From: Microbacterium sp. MYb72
GTDB lineage: Bacteria > Actinomycetota > Actinomycetes > Actinomycetales > Microbacteriaceae
Assembly: GCF_002979415.1 (NCBI RefSeq)
Contig: NZ_PCOT01000027.1
Span: 1-57,645, forward strand
Direction: 5' to 3'
Length of the DNA: 57,645 nucleotides
Part shown: positions 53,927-57,645 of the stretch, piece by piece
Layout: each line of letters starts with the position of its first letter
Numbering within the stretch: the stretch's first letter is position 1
Program-made: the position numbers and the translations under genes
Notes under the pieces: model-generated
What the model was told of the DNA's origin: nothing
The model's database searches: none
What the model saw: the letters and a program-made list of their open reading frames with translations, nothing else

Positions 53927-54999
53927 GTGAAGATCACCCGCAGGACCACCGCACTCACAGCCCTTGGACTCGCTGCCATGATTCTGGCCGGCTGCGCCTC
54001 GGCATCCGCCGCGCCGAGCGCGTCAGACGCCGCGAAGGACGACCTCTCCGAAGTGCGTCTGGGCTACTTCGCCAACGTCACGCACGCGCCGGCGCTGGTC
54101 GGGCTCTCCGAGGGGCTGTTCCAGGATGCTCTCGGCGACGTCGACGTGAAGACGGAGGTCTTCAACGCCGGACCGGCCGCGATCGAGGCCCTCTCGGCCG
54201 GAGCGATCGACGCCACCTACATCGGGCCCAACCCGGCGATCAACACGTTCATCCAGTCGGGCGGCGAGTCGGCGAACATCATCGCCGGAGCGACCTCGGG
54301 CGGCGCGGCGCTGGTCGTGCGCGACGGCATCGACAAGCCGGAGGACCTCAAGGGCGCGAACATCGCGACGCCCCAGCTCGGCAACACGCAGGACGTGGCG
54401 CTGCGCAGCTGGCTCGCAGACGAGGGCTTCGAGACCTCGACCTCCGGCGGGGGCGACGTCGCCATCACGCCCACCGAGAACGCGCAGACGCTGACGCTGT
54501 TCCAGGACGGGCAGCTCGACGGCGCCTGGCTCCCCGAGCCGTGGGTGTCGCGACTGGTCGTCGAGGCGGGAGCCCACGTGCTCGTCGACGAGGCCGACCT
54601 CTGGCCCGACGGCGCGTTCCCGACCACGGTGCTGCTCGTGCGCAAGGACTTCGCCGAGGAGCACCCGAAGATCGTCGAGGAGCTGCTGGAGGGGCACATC
54701 GCCGCGGTGCAGTGGCTCGACGAGCACGCCGACGAGGCCCCGGCCGTCATCAACGACGCCCTGGAGAAGGCGACGGGCAAGAAGCTCTCCGATGAGGTGC
54801 TGGCCCGCGCACTCGAGAACGTCACGTTCACGGTCGACCCGCACGCCGAGACCTTCACGAAGCTCGTGGAGAACGGGCTGGCCGCCGGCACGCAGAAGAA
54901 GGGCTCGATCGACGGGCTGTTCGATCTGACGCCGCTGAACGCGCTCCTGAAGAAGGCCGGCGAGGACACCGTCTCGGCCGCAGGGCTCGGGGAGGACTG

Positions 55000-55000
<1 letters not shown>
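53927..55000 (+). CDS. SsuA/TauA-type ABC substrate-binding lipoprotein
   Basis: A 357-residue binding protein starting at GTG 53927, with a perfect AAGGAGG 7 bases ahead. The lipoprotein signal is TALTALGLAAMILAGC. The NMT1/SsuA-like mature domain shows VRLGYFANVTHAPALVGLSEGLFQ, IDATYIGPNPAINTFIQSGGE and LDGAWLPEPWVSRLVVEAGAHVLVDE. Relatives bind alkanesulfonates, taurine or related sulfur compounds. Location inside the cys cluster supports a sulfur ligand, which might be sulfate or a sulfonate. No sulfate permease of the CysTWA type is in the window. Confidence 0.88.
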
Positions 55001-55843
<843 letters not shown>

Positions 55844-55854
<11 letters not shown>

Positions 55855-56764
55855 GACCACCGTCTTCCGCCCGGCGGACGACACCGCGAGCGGCGATGCG
55901 TACGGCGACCTGCGCACGCTGTCGACCGGCCTCGACCGCCTGCAGTCCGACGAGGTGCAGCGCACACCGCGGTGGCGCGACGTGCTCGCCAAGACGCTGC
56001 CTCCGGTCACGCTGCTCGTCGTGCTGCTCGCCGTCTGGCAGCTCTACGTCGTCATCGCGAACCCCCGCCCCGACAAGGCTCCGAGCCCGCTCGCGGTCGC
56101 CTCGGCGCTCGGCGACGCGTGGGAGTCGGGTCGCCTGCAGGAGGCGGTGCTCACGAGCCTCGAACGCGGCGTCATCGGCTTCCTCATCGCGATCGTGGGC
56201 GGCACCGCTCTCGGAATGCTGCTCGCCGAGTGGAAGCTGCTGCGTCGTGCCGCCGGCCCGCTCATCTCGGGACTCACCGTGCTGCCCTCCGTGGCCTGGG
56301 TGCCCGCCGCGATCATCTGGTTCGGCCTGACCGACGGCACCGCGTACTTCGTGATCCTGATGGGGGCGATCCCCTCGATCGTGAACGGGCTGCTCTCCGG
56401 CATCGACCAGGTGCCGCCGCAGCTGCGTCGCGTCGGCATCGTGCTCGGCGCGAGCCGCTGGCAGCTGGCGACCGCGGTGACGCTCCCCGCCGCCCTGCCC
56501 GGGTACTTCGCGGGCCTCAAGCAGGGGTGGGCGTTCTCGTGGCGCTCCCTGATGGCGGCCGAGATCATCACGATGGGCGGGTCGATGGGATTCGGGCTGG
56601 GCACGATGCTCAACCAGTCGCGCGAGCTCGCCGACCTCGCGAGCGTGCTCGGCACGATCCTGCTCATCCTCGCGATCGGCATCGTCATCGAGCTGGTCCT
56701 GTTCGCCCCGCTCGAGCGCCGGATGCTGCGCAATCGCGGGCTGCTCCTCGGAGGTGCACGATGA
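55844..56764 (+). CDS. SsuC/TauC-type ABC transporter permease
   Basis: A 306-residue permease with six membrane segments; residues 1-45 are cytoplasmic. The segments include PPVTLLVVLLAVWQLYVVI and GVIGFLIAIVGGTALGMLLAEW, and the coupling loop is QVPPQLRRVGIVLGASRWQLATAVTLPAALPGYFAGLKQGW. It overlaps the ATPase gene by 11 bases. It completes the importer encoded with the binding protein and ATPase. Confidence 0.92.
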
Positions 56765-57645
56765 CCGGAAGAGTGACCCTCGTCGGGGCGGGACCGGGAG
56801 ACGCCGGCCTGCTCACGCTCCGCGGCCTGCGGGCGCTGCAGGATGCCGACGTCATCGTCGCCGACCGCCTCGGCGCGCGGCAGGTGCTGCAGCAGCTCGC
56901 GGAGGAGGGCGTCGTGCTGACGGCGGAGGTCGTCGACGTCGGCAAGCTCCCCGGCCACCACCCGGTGCCCCAGGACGGCATCAACGACCTCCTCGTCTCC
57001 CTGGCCCGCGAGGGTCGGGACGTCGTGCGCCTGAAGGGCGGCGATCCGTTCGTCTTCGGCCGAGGCCGTGAGGAGCAGCTGTTCTGCGAGGAGGCCGGCG
57101 TCACGGTCGAGGTCGTGCCCGGCGTGACCAGCGCCGTCTCGGTGCCCGCCGTCGCCGGCATCCCGCTCACCCATCGCGGCCTGGCGGCCTCGTTCACCGT
57201 GGTCAGCGCGCACGACCAGATCGAGCGCATCCCCGGTGGCTCCGACCACACCGTCGTGCTGCTGATGGGGGTGAACACGCTGGGGCACTCGGCCCACGTT
57301 CTCGCCGCCGGCGCCCGCGGCGACGACTGCCCCGTCGCGATCATCGAAGACGGCTTCGGCGAGAGCCAGCGCATCACGATCGGCACCCTCGGGACGATCG
57401 CCTCGCTCGCGGCCTCCCGCCAGGTGCGCTCCCCCGCCGTGATCGTGGTGGGAGACGTCGTGCGGCTGAGCCCACACGCCGCGGCATCCGTGACCATCTC
57501 CTCGCAGCCTCCCAGGACCCACTGGAGCGACGCCCTCATCGCGGGGCTCGCCGTCGACACCGGACTCGTCCAGGTCGTCGAGACCGAGCTCGCGGGTGAA
57601 GACGGTGGACACGAGGTCGAGAGCGCTGTGCGCGAGGCGGGCGCC
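56761..57645 (+). CDS. cobA: uroporphyrinogen-III C-methyltransferase (CobA), 3' end cut by the window
   Basis: The frame opens at ATG 56761, overlapping the permease stop by 4 bases, and runs to the window end (295 codons, no stop). Motifs of SAM-dependent uroporphyrinogen-III methyltransferases are clear: VTLVGAGPGDAGLLTLRGLRAL, VRLKGGDPFVFGRG, VEVVPGVTSAVSVPAVAGIPLTHRG and SPAVIVVGDVV. It makes precorrin-2 for siroheme. Family members usually end near residue 255, so about 40 further residues (THWSDALIAGLAVDTG ... EVESAVREAG) indicate a C-terminal extension or fused domain whose nature is not visible. Confidence 0.93.
   Translation, partial: MTGRVTLVGAGPGDAGLLTLRGLRALQDADVIVADRLGARQVLQQLAEEGVVLTAEVVDVGKLPGHHPVPQDGINDLLVSLAREGRDVVRLKGGDPFVFGRGREEQLFCEEAGVTVEVVPGVTSAVSVPAVAGIPLTHRGLAASFTVVSAHDQIERIPGGSDHTVVLLMGVNTLGHSAHVLAAGARGDDCPVAIIEDGFGESQRITIGTLGTIASLAASRQVRSPAVIVVGDVVRLSPHAAASVTISSQPPRTHWSDALIAGLAVDTGLVQVVETELAGEDGGHEVESAVREAGA

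Overview
The window is high-GC DNA with short intergenic gaps, actinobacterial ribosome-binding sites and the gene content of a Microbacteriaceae soil actinobacterium. Microbacterium is the best guess. The supporting evidence is the dnaK-grpE-dnaJ-hspR operon with HspR (HAIR) boxes, many CUT1 sugar ABC systems run by LacI regulators, and a heavy excess of the GGATGC/GCATCC hexamer. I see no rRNA, tRNA, CRISPR array, transposase, integrase or phage gene, and no gene-free stretch over 300 bases.

Layout. 1-11,000: mixed housekeeping and accessory genes (a truncated secreted F5/8-type-C protein, a GlxA-type regulator, small membrane proteins, a LysE exporter, two GT4 glycosyltransferases, a duplicated PH-like membrane protein, a YjbR protein and a DUF2252 protein). 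11,057-22,702: a glycan locus with a secreted GH18 endo-beta-N-acetylglucosaminidase-like enzyme, a CUT1 importer, cytoplasmic GH38, GH20 and GH5 enzymes and a LacI regulator. This set matches an N-glycan foraging pathway, and two matching palindromes look like its operators. 22,777-39,623: a second locus with two DUF4185 (GH183) secreted proteins, a DUF2961 (GH172) enzyme, a GH116 enzyme, a CUT1 importer, a fucose/D-arabinose isomerase-like protein, an FGGY kinase, a LacI regulator and an unrecognised 311-residue protein. These family combinations are known for degradation of the D-arabinan of mycobacterial arabinogalactan and lipoarabinomannan. Four copies of a GAAATCGATT palindrome sit at its promoters, so the whole set can be read as one regulon: outside cleavage, import, cytoplasmic trimming to D-arabinose, isomerisation to D-ribulose and phosphorylation to D-ribulose 5-phosphate.

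39,645-46,700: a small lipoprotein, a Pr6Pr-type membrane protein, a lipoprotein amine oxidase whose domains appear circularly permuted, and the hspR-dnaJ-grpE-dnaK heat-shock operon with a clear promoter flanked by two HspR boxes. 46,715-57,645: an alpha/beta hydrolase, a HAD phosphatase, then an assimilatory sulfur cluster: sirohydrochlorin chelatase, siroheme sulfite reductase, APS reductase, CysD, CysN, an SsuABC-type importer and CobA (cut by the window end). The last eight genes overlap or nearly abut, and the siroheme enzymes make the cofactor needed by the sulfite reductase.

Several dispersed palindromic elements (families A, B and D below) lie between genes, mostly where two genes converge. 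They look like genome-wide intergenic repeats acting as bidirectional terminators or REP-like elements.
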